Source: Lineolata rhizophorae (lineage: Eukaryota > Ascomycota > Dothideomycetes > Lineolatales > Lineolataceae). Taken from it: DNA of 40,205 bases. Location of the stretch: the NCBI GenBank assembly GCA_010093515.1, contig MU001688.1, positions 224,755 through 264,959 of the forward strand. Reading direction: 5' to 3'. The notes beneath the pieces are model-generated. The model worked only from the letters and a program-made list of their open reading frames with translations, made no database searches and was not told the origin of the DNA. Positions within the stretch are counted from its first letter, which is position 1; every line of letters starts with the position of its first letter. Positions 22,601 to 32,208 of the stretch are shown piece after piece. Position numbers and translations under genes: made by a program.

Positions 22601-22699
22601 AGCCTCCAAAACATAAAATAGCCCTCCCAGACCATTGAATGAACCGAAAGAGGATGCTAGCTCATTGGTAGTAACCTTATGACGCCAACGGAACCGAGA
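19697..22699. other. Unusually long GC-rich gene-free region upstream of the transporter
   Basis: The 3.0 kb between the transporter start and the 3' end of the HD-nucleotidase gene has many overlapping open frames on both strands at 19700-21600. These come from high GC content, and none shows protein-like motifs. The region probably holds a long promoter and leader for the transporter. GCGGGG words matching the fungal CreA/Mig1 consensus SYGGRG occur at 20355-20360 and 20756-20761 on the plus strand, which would suit carbon-source control, but the word is frequent in GC-rich DNA. From 21700 to 22699 composition is ordinary and no gene is seen. Confidence 0.35.
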
Positions 22700-23714
22700 T
22701 TATGACGACGATTCTCTGCCGATACTGTAGTCGATCACCACCGCCCCGAAGTCTTCATCTATGCGTACACATTGCGGAAACAAGGGCTTCTTCCCTAAGC
22801 TCTTCCACAGCTTCACACGCTCTTGCAGCACCGTCACGCTCCACTCGCGCACCTCGGGCATCTTCACCTTAGTCGCGACCCAGCAAAACTCGCCGAGATC
22901 GACGGCACACTCGTGCGTGCGCTCGTACTCTACCATCTGCAGCAGCAACTCCATCTTGTCGACGTCGTGGACGAACTTGGCCTCCTCGGTGCGGTCGTCC
23001 TCGTACTCCTGCCAGATAGCCCTAATGTCCTCGGCCTGTAAGCCTCCCGACCAGCCGCCTAGAAGGCCGCCGCACAGATAGTCCATTGTAGCGGTCTCGC
23101 GGCGGCTCTTCTCCTCCTTGGGCACCTTGTCGACGGGCGTGATGTCGCCGACGAGCAGCTCGGCCATGTCGTGTACGAGGGCCATCTTGGTACAACGCGG
23201 GATGTCGAGTCGGGCGGCGAGCGCGGGCGGCGCTAGCATCGTGATGATGGACATGCGGTACATGTGGTCCGAAATGGACTCGCCGTGGTCGATGCCGAAG
23301 CGGCGCCAGCCGGCGCGCTTGGTTGTCTTGAGGCGCTCGAGGACGTGGAAGAAAGGGAGGGGGGATTCGGCGTTGGGCTGGGGGCGCTCAGGAAGAGTGG
23401 AGAGAACTGTGGGTGAAACGTGATCGAGCGCGTTAGCATGGCAGAGCGATGTTGGGCGATCAACGAAACAGCAACGGAAGTAAGTAGCATAGGTTTAGCA
23501 GAAAAGGCCTGCCTACAGAGCAGCGTCGCTGTCCGCCCACATACCGCTCTCGACTGTCCAGTGGCTCTTCTTGACGTCCTCCTCGGTCAGCTTGCCGGCG
23601 TTGGGGTCTAAGCCTGGTTAGTCAGTATACTTCTCTCCACGTTGAACAGGAAGACACAGCAGGCGGCGCACTTGGCGGGTCGTTGGTCTGCGGTGCATCT
23701 CGTGCCTCGACCAT
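22700..23714 (-). CDS. HD-domain 5'-nucleotidase (HDDC2/YfbR type)
   Basis: Three exons on the minus strand: 23714-23672, 23607-23545, 23406-22700. The introns are 64 and 138 bp, giving 270 residues. The metal-binding HD pattern is complete: His83 in SDHMYRM, His114-Asp115 in ALVHDMAE, Glu118, and Asp185 in FVHDVDKME. This matches HDDC2, yeast Ygk1/Ybr242w and bacterial YfbR, which remove phosphate from deoxyribonucleoside 5'-monophosphates, usually with a divalent metal. The 3' end of intron 1 has two in-frame AG choices 6 bp apart (CCAG, then GCTTAG). The later one is preferred because the CTAAC branch motif abuts the first. No targeting signal is obvious, so a cytosolic location is likely. 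It lies head-to-head with the HAUS6-like gene. Confidence 0.92.
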
Positions 23715-24225
23715 GGTGGCGGTTGTGTTTCCAGGTTGCGAGTTGAGGGCAGGACGGATGTGGGTGTGCAGACAGGAAAAGTGGGAGCCGGGCAGGGTTA
23801 AGCAGGCAAAGCGGCGGCGAAGTCTGCGGACAAGGTTGGCGATTGGGACCTCTGGTGGCTGAATGGAGCAAAACGTGGGAGACACGTCGAAGAGGCCCGG
23901 AACCGCCTTGGAATTTGTGAAGCAGCTTTGTTCTCGGCCAGGCGCCGAGCGGCGTCCTAGCACGCACGAGTACTCCGTTGTTCGCTCAGCAGTATCAAGC
24001 TTGGCTACATGCGGAGTGCCGGTGCCGGGCTCTGCCAAACGCGTTGGCCAATGGCGGTGCTCAGTCGCCGCATTGACTCGCGCAGCGCCGCAGGCCCACA
24101 CAACGCGCCGCGCCGCTCCCGCCCACCGCGCACGACTCACCCCCAGACCTCCAGCTTCACTCGTTCGCCCTTGACGACTCCCGCCCCCGCATGGAGCACC
24201 GCTGCCCGCGGGCCCGTCCCTCGCC
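23715..24225. promoter_or_regulatory. Shared upstream region of the HD nucleotidase and HAUS6-like genes
   Basis: These 511 bp lie between two divergent starts and must hold both promoters. A GAGTACTCCGTTG stretch (23968-23980) contains a near-match to the recurring TACTCCGTA word. The right half is GC-rich. No TATA box is evident. Confidence 0.4.
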
Positions 24226-26882
24226 ATGTCGTCCCGCCCGGCATCCATCGCCGTGATGCCCCATCATCAGGCTACGAAACAGTCGGCCGCAGCGCCGCAG
24301 CCGCCCTCACTACTCAACCCCTCGCACGTCGTCCTCTTCGTGGCCAATCTGCGCCTCCTCGACCTGGACCGGCTGGACGACTGGCCCGACATCACCGTCC
24401 AGGCCTTCTCGACTCGCGATGCCCAGCAGAACCAGAAACACCGCATCCGCTGCTCCGAGTGGGCCCTCTTCCGCTTGTTTGAGATCTGGGATCCAGAGGA
24501 GACGCGCAACGTAAGCCCCTTTCGCGCGTCCCTCGATTAAGAACCTTTTTTTTTTTGTTTCGCGACGGGTACTCCGTAGTATTTTGGCTAATAGCTTACT
24601 ACTACCAGAAACTCCAACCCTTCTTTCCACCTCTCGAGCCTCTCCAGTCCCTCAATCTCCGCAACGCTCTCTACCGCACCCTCAATGATCTCAAACGCAA
24701 CGGCCACCTCGGCCGCGAGACGGTCCTACGTAAAACCATGCTAGACGAATGCAAGGGTGACAAGTTCTACGAGATCCTTTGTGCTTTCTCCACCGCCGTC
24801 CTCCGCAAAGTCGTCACAACTCCTTCCAGGGGGGTGCAGGGGGTCACAGACACCCACGCGCCCATCGCCCGCCGTCTAGCCCTAGCGACCGTTCTCGGCG
24901 CGAGCGAGCAGCGTTCTATGCTACCTCTCGCCATCGCCCACCGCGCCTCACTCACAGCACTTCTACGGCGGAAAGCGGACGAGCGTCGTTGCTTCGGGGG
25001 GCTCGAGGAACAACTAGAGCGCAAGACGGGCGAGCTAGCGCAGCGGAGCGAGGAGTGCAAGGCGGCGCAGCAGCAGCGGCAAGATGATGCCACGTCGCTA
25101 TCCGCGGGGGAGATGGTGCAGCTTCGAAAGCAGTTGCGGGATAATTGGTTTGGCAATCCGAAGTGGTTAGATGTGATCCTAAGGGGTGATGAGAGTAGAG
25201 AAGATAGCTTCTTCGAGAGGCCCTTTTCAGAGGTGTGGAAGGATATTTTAGCTGGCGAGAGTACGACCGGACAGACGGAACCGGGGTTATTCGAACAATT
25301 GGACGCAAGGGTAAAGGAGCAGCAGAAGAGGCTGCAGCGGTGGAAGGCGTTCCATGCGTCTATCAGCAAACCCAAGGCGACGTCAGCGCACCATCCAAGC
25401 GGTAGGAAATACAAAGATAGGGGAGCGGCAAATATCTTCAAGTTTGATGCTCATCAAGAGTTGAAAATTGGGGCTCGTGGGACGGAGCCTGCGGGTGGAA
25501 GTTCGGAAGCAGACGCCCAAACTAGGTCCAAGCTCATTCAGAGCTATCACGACCTTATTTTGTCAATGCACTCCAAAATGGAGAACGCAACAGTGCCGCG
25601 GCGTCCCCCCCCAAGAAGTTCAACGAACGCTCGGCCCGTTTCCACGGCAGCTCCCTCCAATCACCAGCCGCAGAGGTCCTTGCCCGCAAATCCTGCTCCT
25701 CCAACTGCCAAAATATCAATGGCGGCCCTCCGCGAACGCGCTAAAGGCAGGGCAAACACGACGTCGCGTTCTCCGATGTCTCCATCTCCGATGTCTCCGT
25801 CTGGAAGCATTGGCGGTGATGGAGGACCCATACGATTGCAGCGTCGAGATACTCACCAGTCGCAGTCAGCAGGTACTACTCCGTCGGTCGAAACACCTGT
25901 GGAGGTTAACACAATGCTCGGCAACTCGGGCTCTACGGCAGGGTCGTCGAGCGGTCTACCGACGGCCCCAGTGGTTCCATCTCCAGCGGGGGAACGTAGT
26001 CCGGTCACGATATCGTCACCACTAGTGCAGGAGAGCACCAACGACAAGGCCAATCAGACTCCAAATCGGCCTCCAGCAGTAGAGCCTGAGCCAGAGTCCT
26101 ACTTTCCTCCCTCTTCTCCGCCTAACGAGCAAGAAGCCCTAGCGGAACGGATCCTTGCCTCCGTCAGTGCCGCAACGCCGTCTCCTACGAAGCCGCCGCC
26201 TCGACCACGAGCAGCGGGTCCTAGGCCCTCCTTGCTCGAGCGCACGCGCATGTCCATGGCCGCTGGCAGCAACGCGCCCTCGTTCTCCGCGGCCGACATC
26301 CCCGCCGAAGACGATGTATCCAGCTCCGGGGAGCCCGACGACGGCACGCAGGAGGAACCGAACGCCGCGCCGGCGCTCGACTGTCACGATAGCCTCCTTG
26401 ACCGCACACGCCAGAGCATGTCGCTTCTATCCCACACGCAGCAGTTGCAGCACTCGGCCGCGGCGCGGCATCGCTCGAGCAAAGCCTCGCGCAACTCCAT
26501 GTACTCGTACCCAATCAACCAGTTCGAGACGCCGCAAGGTAAGCGGCAATCGTCTTTGTTCGCGACGGCGATGCTCGAGCAGAGTTCCGCAGGGGGCAGT
26601 CTACCCGCGTCGGGCCAGTCGACGCCGAAGGAGCGGCTGTTCTCGGAGGATGCCGACTATGCGAGCGTGTTCAAGAGCAGGCCGCGCATCGCGATGAGCC
26701 CGACGTTTTCTCCAGCGGGAGACAGGACTGGAGAGGGTGAGGCGGAGACGGAACACGAGGGCGAGGGGAACGAGGGGAGCTTTGGTCAGTTCGGGCTGGA
26801 TGAGGCGTTGGCGGGAGCGGGGGAGGAGACGGTGAGATTGGCTGTGGGGAGCTCGCCGTTGGGCCGGGTGGCAAGGGGGTAG
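24226..26882 (+). CDS. HAUS6: Augmin (HAUS) subunit 6-like protein
   Basis: Two exons, 24226-24510 and 24609-26882, are joined in phase 0 by a 98-bp intron, giving 852 residues. The N-terminal ~230 residues carry the conserved block that I match to the HAUS6 N-terminal family (PSHVVLFVANLRLLDLDRLD, WPDITVQAFSTRDAQ, RCSEWALFRLFEIWDPEET, then FFPPLEPLQSLNLRNALYRT and LRKTMLDECKGDKFYEILC). A coiled-coil-prone part follows (about 240-400), then a long Ser/Pro-rich tail. The tail repeats S-L-L-(E/D)-R-T-R-x-S-M at 636-645 and 690-699, and has a SPMSPSPMSPS stretch. Augmin recruits gamma-tubulin to existing microtubules to branch the spindle. HAUS6 is the subunit that contacts the gamma-tubulin ring complex in animals, and its tail is heavily phosphorylated there. 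Identity rests on my reading of the N-terminal block. Confidence 0.85.
25769..25804 (+). repeat. Short in-frame tandem repeat in the HAUS6-like gene
   Basis: TCTCCGATGTCTCCA is followed directly by TCTCCGATGTCTCCG, encoding Ser-Pro-Met-Ser-Pro twice. These SP sites are possible targets of proline-directed mitotic kinases (inference). Confidence 0.6.
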
Positions 26883-27437
26883 GGGCTGCCGAATGAAGAG
26901 CGTGCACACATGAGGTGGCAAGGATGTAGTTTATTGTATAAAAAAAAATGGAAGTGAAAGGTTCTGGACCTTCAAAGTGTATAATTTATGATCAATTCCG
27001 GCTCTTAGTGAGTATTGTATCCTAGATAGCTACGGCGTGAGTAAGATGATGCCTGAAATACCACGTACTGCTCAATGTTTTAGAGCAGTGATGAGGGGCA
27101 CAAGATTCGGCTGCTGCTCTCGTAGTGACATAGATTTTGAAAACATTTGTGGGAATTCATTTCGCCGTCCAAAGGAAGCGAAAATTTTACAGCAATCCGT
27201 AATGAGCACATCAAAATGCACACCAGAGCGACCAAACTTTAGGAGACGTCCAAGCCTAGTTCCGTATCACTCTTTTGTCTAAGCGTAAAGCAAAAAATCA
27301 GATCCGCGGGGAATATCCACTCAGGCGCCGTGCAACCGACAAGAACTCGGTCTAAGGAATCGCAAACCAAAAATTAGAGGTCCGCCAACAACCTCGCGAC
27401 ACCTTTATCACCTAGCCCAGCTTTCACCCAGCAGCCG
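26883..27437. other. Intergenic between converging genes
   Basis: The gap of 555 bp lies between the stops of the HAUS6-like gene and the EED gene. There is an A-run at 26940-26948 shortly after the HAUS6-like stop. No gene is seen. Confidence 0.4.
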
Positions 27438-29293
27438 TTATGGATCCCACCGGCCGGTCACCGCTATCATCCCCTGGTCCCCCACCGAGATGCACCACTC
27501 CCCGCCTGGGCTGAAGGCGATCTGCCTCGAGGAGTACGAGATCCTCGGCACCATCTGCGTCTTGTGCGGTCTGGCCCTGGCGAACGGGCTCGCCAGCTGG
27601 AGCTTCTTCTCCAGGCTCGCCGGCGCAGAACCGTCGGACGCTGTGGATCCGACGCTTTCCTCGCGCGCCGCGGCATCCTGCCGAAGGTGCGTCATCCGCG
27701 CGGACAACTTCTCGGCGGCAGAGGCGGCCTTGTCGGCCGACCTGGCCGTCTCCGAGCCATCTCGCCCGGAGGGTGGGCCCTCTTCCATTCTCTGCAGGTC
27801 CCAGAACATGAACTTGCTCTTTGTGTTGCCCATGGCAAGTACTGGGCGCTTGTTTGGCACGTGGAAGAGGTCGAACCTCATGTAATATGGGCCCGTGTGC
27901 AGGCATTCGAACTGCAGGAGGCGTTCAAAGGAGCCGCCAAATGCGGAGAGAGTAGTCGGTCCGCAGACGGAAGGGTTGATTGCGGACGAGGCCGGTGGAG
28001 TAGGGTTAGTAGAACTGAATCCATCGATCCGCCATAAGACGATAGCATCCTCATTAGCGGCTTTTGAAACAATTAGGTCTCCGTAAAATTTTACACTACG
28101 CCATTATTAGATATTAAGCTCCCAATAAATCGAGATAATAGGCCGATAGTGAACATACCAGTCAGCAAAGTTCGTATGGACATCCTTCGTTGAAAAGTGG
28201 GGGAGGTCAATCCTGAGAGTCTCTTCCTTCCCTTCATTTCTTGACGCCTGGAAGTCCGGGAGAGTCCACTGTAGCTGCGTCAGAAATATCTAACTTTAAA
28301 AATAATGACAAAATAAAAAAGACTACTAATGAAAACTAAAAAAAAACTAGGAACAACTTACTAGATTGACAGCATGGTCCATTCCAGCCGATAGGAGATA
28401 TTTTCCAGACTGATGAAAGCTCTGCAGGTTGATGTATCAGCAGCAGAACGTTGACGGCGCCTGAATTACACGGAACGACCTACCACAGAGAGGATTGGGG
28501 CTTTCATACAGCTGCCGCCAAAGACCGCCTGGCAGGGGATCTTAGAATTCTTGCAGTCCAAGTTCCATATACGGATGGTATGATCCCTTGATCCGGACGC
28601 CAGTACTGCCGGCGATATAGGCGATATGGCCAAGTCGTTGACCTCCTAATTCCAGACGACATTAGTTCCAACCTGGGTCGCCCTTCCACTACTCCATACT
28701 TACACCGCCATGCCCACTCAGCACCTGAGTTAACTCCTTTGTAATAACGTTAAGAACTTTGATATGCCCACTGTCGCCAGCGACGCAAACAAGCGGCTCT
28801 CCCGTCTCGAGGTCCTGGGACCAAGCAATACTGTGAAGTTTCTCTTCCTGAGGAAAAGGAGTCAGCTATCAGGTGCAGATGGAACTCGACGAGCAATGAG
28901 GCCAACCTTGTCGTCAGTAAACCATTTCAGCACTTCAATAACGTTGGCTTTATCACGAACAACACGGCAAACAATTATCTATCCCATGTTAGCAACACGT
29001 GATCTGCACGTGATAGTTGGCCCGAGAAATGTACAAACCAGGTTATCACCAGCCACAGCGAAGAAAGGGTCTAGCCCTGGGTCGGTGTAGGGGTAGAATT
29101 TGGCGTCGTAGAAAGTCACTGAAGGTGCTGTCAGGTTATAGATCTTTCGATTACTTTGCAGGTCGGACGCACCCGTCGAATTGAGGCCCTGCGCTGGTGA
29201 TTAGCATATAGTTCATTGCGCTCTAGAGAAGAAAACATTTACCCCTAGCTTGGCAAGACCGCGCAACGTTGGTAACTCGGTTGAAGTCTGCAT
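27438..29293 (-). CDS. EED: Polycomb PRC2 subunit EED/ESC homologue (WD40 propeller)
   Basis: Eight exons on the minus strand: 29293-29243, 29188-29039, 28978-28907, 28847-28704, 28645-28484, 28421-28362, 28268-28159, 28095-27438. The seven introns are 54-93 bp and all phases fit, giving 468 residues. The WD40 blades follow the EED order: DPFFAVAGDNLIIVCRV; HSIAWSQ..PLVCVAGDSG; LSGHGGEVNDLAISP; LASGSRDHTIRIWNLD; SFHQSGKYLLSAGMDHAVNL; VHTNFADCVKFYGDLIVSK, close to animal EED (YVDCVRWLGDLILSK); and a final GDQGMIAVTGRWDP. EED binds H3K27me3 and activates the EZH2-type methyltransferase in the nucleus. An insertion rich in Ala, Glu and Ser (ADKAASAAEKLSAR region) lies in the last exon. The first exon is short and a further upstream exon cannot be excluded. 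This gene implies a PRC2 system and facultative heterochromatin in this fungus. Confidence 0.93.
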
Positions 29294-32208
29294 GATAAGT
29301 ATGATGTCGAAAGTTCTGATGATGAGGTGGCTGATTGAGATAGTCAACGGCCGCCTAGGCTAATTCGGATTTTGGAAAGGTGGTAAGGCACTGTAGCCGC
29401 AACCGTGAGCGCGAGAATCAAAGGACGCAAGACCGGTGCTGGTCAACAGCTCCAATTAGGCAGTCGATGCGGCTCTCAGGCCACCTGGGCCGTTATCTTG
29501 GGCAGTGTGCGGATGTTGTCCTGTTGTGATGATAGGTCTTAGCAGTGATGGCGGCACGACAAAATGAGGTTCTAGCTAAAAAAGCGCTGGATAGCATTTG
29601 GCTGCGTGGGCGCGTGGGTACCAGGGTTGGAAGGTGCAGGGCGCTAGCCGAGTAGCGACCCGCGCGCAAGTCGACCGGCGCGCAAGTCGACCGACTACTA
29701 CGTACGTAGCAGATACTCACCGCAGGTGGTGGTCGAAAAAAATAAAATAAAATAAGCGGCAAAATGAAGTGCAAAACGTCGTCGTACCAAATTACGGCAC
29801 CTTGGTCCAGCAGAGCTTCTGGGCTCAATGGAAGGAGCAGAAAGTAAACATTCCGTGCGGCCGTCGTGAGAGATATGGCAGATTCATGGCAGATCGAAGA
29901 CCAGGGCATGATCTACAGCGGGCATTGTGCATTCCCTTTTGGCCTGGCAGGGGCTCTGGGAATATGGTGGCTGAGGTAAGCGGGATTTAGCGATAGGACT
30001 GGCGCTCATGGCAACAGGACACCTCTACATACTACCCTCTGTAAATACAGATGTTAACAAAGGGTCTGGCTCGTCAAGCACATAGGAAGCTATCTACATC
30101 CTGTAAAAGGAGAAACGACTCTTAGCCAATACCGAGGAACACTACGAAGTAAGGATTTGTAAAGTGTCTGCCAAGTTCTCGCTTGTTCACTGTCACCAGC
30201 ATGGAGCATATCATGGACATGGACATGACTACGCTAGATTAGGTATCCTATTCAGAACTGGATTCGCGTAATAAGCAGCACTTCTAATGGAGATAGACGA
30301 ACTACTCACGGATGGAAATAGAAAGAGCTTTCTGTTCTGCATTTCTGTTCTGCATTTGGTCTTGGCCCACATGAGTTTCTTCTGTTGAAAAGCTGTTCAA
30401 TGCGCGGTCATGCACCTCGATCGCCGATGGGCCTGTTCCATATCTAGGGCGACTAGGTTTGGCTTGCAGCAGCTCCCCGCCTCGCACAGTAGCCTTGCGC
30501 GACGTATTGACTACCTGCAGCCGTTAGGGGTTTAGGAGCGCGCCTACAACGACAACGCTGCAGCGAAAGCAAGCAATCGACCAGTAGTCGATTGCGCAAC
30601 GGGGCCGAACTCCAAGGGATCCTCGCTTTGCGATGCATACGAAGTATAGCGCTCCACCTTACAACTCACAGCTCACCACTGTGCTTCAGGCCGCCAGTAT
30701 GATGTGCTCCCTAGATGGAGTACGCAACGCCAGTATGTCTCCCTTTCTGCGGGACCTGAAGTGCGCGCACAAAGGTGATACTTGGCAAGCGTACCTTTCT
30801 CGGGCGCTTTGGTACGTCGGCGATGCAGGAAACGAGAAGTAGCACACGCATCCACCGCCAAATGGCCAGATGCTAATTGGACAGAAACGCGATTGGAAGT
30901 TCGAAACAGTCTCGCACAAAGGCTGAAGACAGGTGGAGGTACGGAAGAGGCAGGTTGTTCGGAGAAATCTCTACTATTCGGGTTTGATTGGAACCGAACA
31001 TTTTCGAGCAACCACGATCGAATGTCTGGCTCTGGGAGGCCCACAGGGGTCGTTGATTTGGCGACCTTCCCTGCGAAGGCTAGCAGTAGCTCGCTATTCT
31101 CGCCAACCACACGCCAACCCAAGTACCTACAACCAGTGCGCAGGTATGTCAACATACAACTAACGATCCTCACGTTTAACCGAAGGGCCGAGCTCCGCGT
31201 CCCGCGCCGGGCGTGCCCAGGCGCATGAATGGCGCGGCTGGGCGGCCGGCGATTGGAGATATGGCCGTTCAGCGGACCAAGACGGCTGGCAGACACCTGT
31301 CGACCGGCAAAGGCGGCCCGCTGTGAAGGCACGGGCTGGGCAAGGTCTGGCATGCGCTGCCAATTGCACATGGGCACGCGCGGCCGGAAAGGCTCGGTTC
31401 AAACGGTGACTAGCTCAACGGCCGTTCCCCGAGCTTCGGGGTTCAATTGAGCGTGAGTCCAACGGTTGGCATGCACCCGTCGTGCAGCGCCCCGCCAGCC
31501 AACTTCTGCGTCCGGGCGGTCGTAGAGCCCTCCTCCGCAAAACCCTGCGTCCGTCTGACTGTCAATTGGAAAAGCAACGCGAGACGCCAGCACGAGTCGA
31601 GGCGCGTACTGCCGCCTCCCATCACCGACAATGACGCCGGGCGCCTTCCGCTCCTAGCGCTGTCCCGGACGTGGCGATCGACGCGGCTCCGAAGGCGCGA
31701 CGCCCGGGGCCGGGTCTGTGGGGAAAGAGGCCCCGACGAGGTCCCGTCTCTTGCGGTCCTTTCGCTCGTTCGCTCCTTCTTTTTGCCCGCAGCCTCACCC
31801 TCGCGGGTGTAACGCGACCGCTCCGACAGCCCGGTTCCTGTCCGTAGCGTTGGGCGGCTCCGGGCGGCAGCTCCCCGTGACTGTTGGGTGGGAAGGAGAG
31901 AACCACCGTTCCTCCTACATAAACCACCATCCCGTCCGCTCGTGCCCGCCTCGCGCCTGTCTCGTGCCGTCCTCCCACCAGTGACACCTGGAGCTCGGGC
32001 TATAGCGAGTCGTGGGTCTTGCCTTCCTCGTCTTCCGATACTGCGTACCCTAGTCCACCAACGCAGTTCTCTCTCGCCCATCTGCCGTTACCTTCATTCT
32101 CTTTCTCTCTCTCTCTCTCCGCCTCCTCGACTCAAACTACTACTCCTAGATTCTTCCTGGCCAAATCAACTATTAGGTTGATCTACTAGCCTGCCCAATC
32201 ACGTCACC
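29294..32208. other. Long intergenic region between EED and the PAS gene
   Basis: These 2.9 kb hold the promoters of two divergent genes. Details: a 2 x 16-bp tandem repeat (CGCGCAAGTCGACCG(G/A), 29663-29694), a 2 x 13-bp tandem repeat (TTTCTGTTCTGCA, 30329-30354), a GC-rich part (31200-31900), and a pyrimidine-rich run with (CT)n at 32093-32120 just before the PAS gene. CT-rich runs are common near transcription starts in filamentous fungi. Several long open frames in the GC-rich part overlap on both strands and have no recognisable content. No tRNA was found by eye. Confidence 0.35.
32090..32122 (+). promoter_or_regulatory. CT-rich tract upstream of the PAS gene
   Basis: An almost pure pyrimidine run with about eight CT units lies about 90 bp before the ATG at 32209. 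Such tracts often mark the core promoter or transcription start in filamentous ascomycetes. The role here is inferred. Confidence 0.45.

Noticed and set aside
24767-25441. 224-codon minus-strand frame
   Set aside because: It lies wholly antisense to the HAUS6-like second exon and is Ser/Arg/Cys-rich, as expected of a shadow frame in GC-rich DNA.
30673-31377. 234-codon minus-strand frame between EED and the PAS gene
   Set aside because: No recognisable motif, competing frames on both strands, and Arg/Ser/Cys-rich composition typical of non-coding GC-rich sequence.
31390-31460. tRNA-like GGTTCAA words
   Set aside because: Two such words occur near 31397 and 31440, but no paired acceptor stem or D-arm could be built around either.
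31443-32081. 212-codon minus-strand frame near the PAS gene
   Set aside because: Extremely Arg/Gly-rich with overlapping open frames on the plus strand; treated as a composition artefact.
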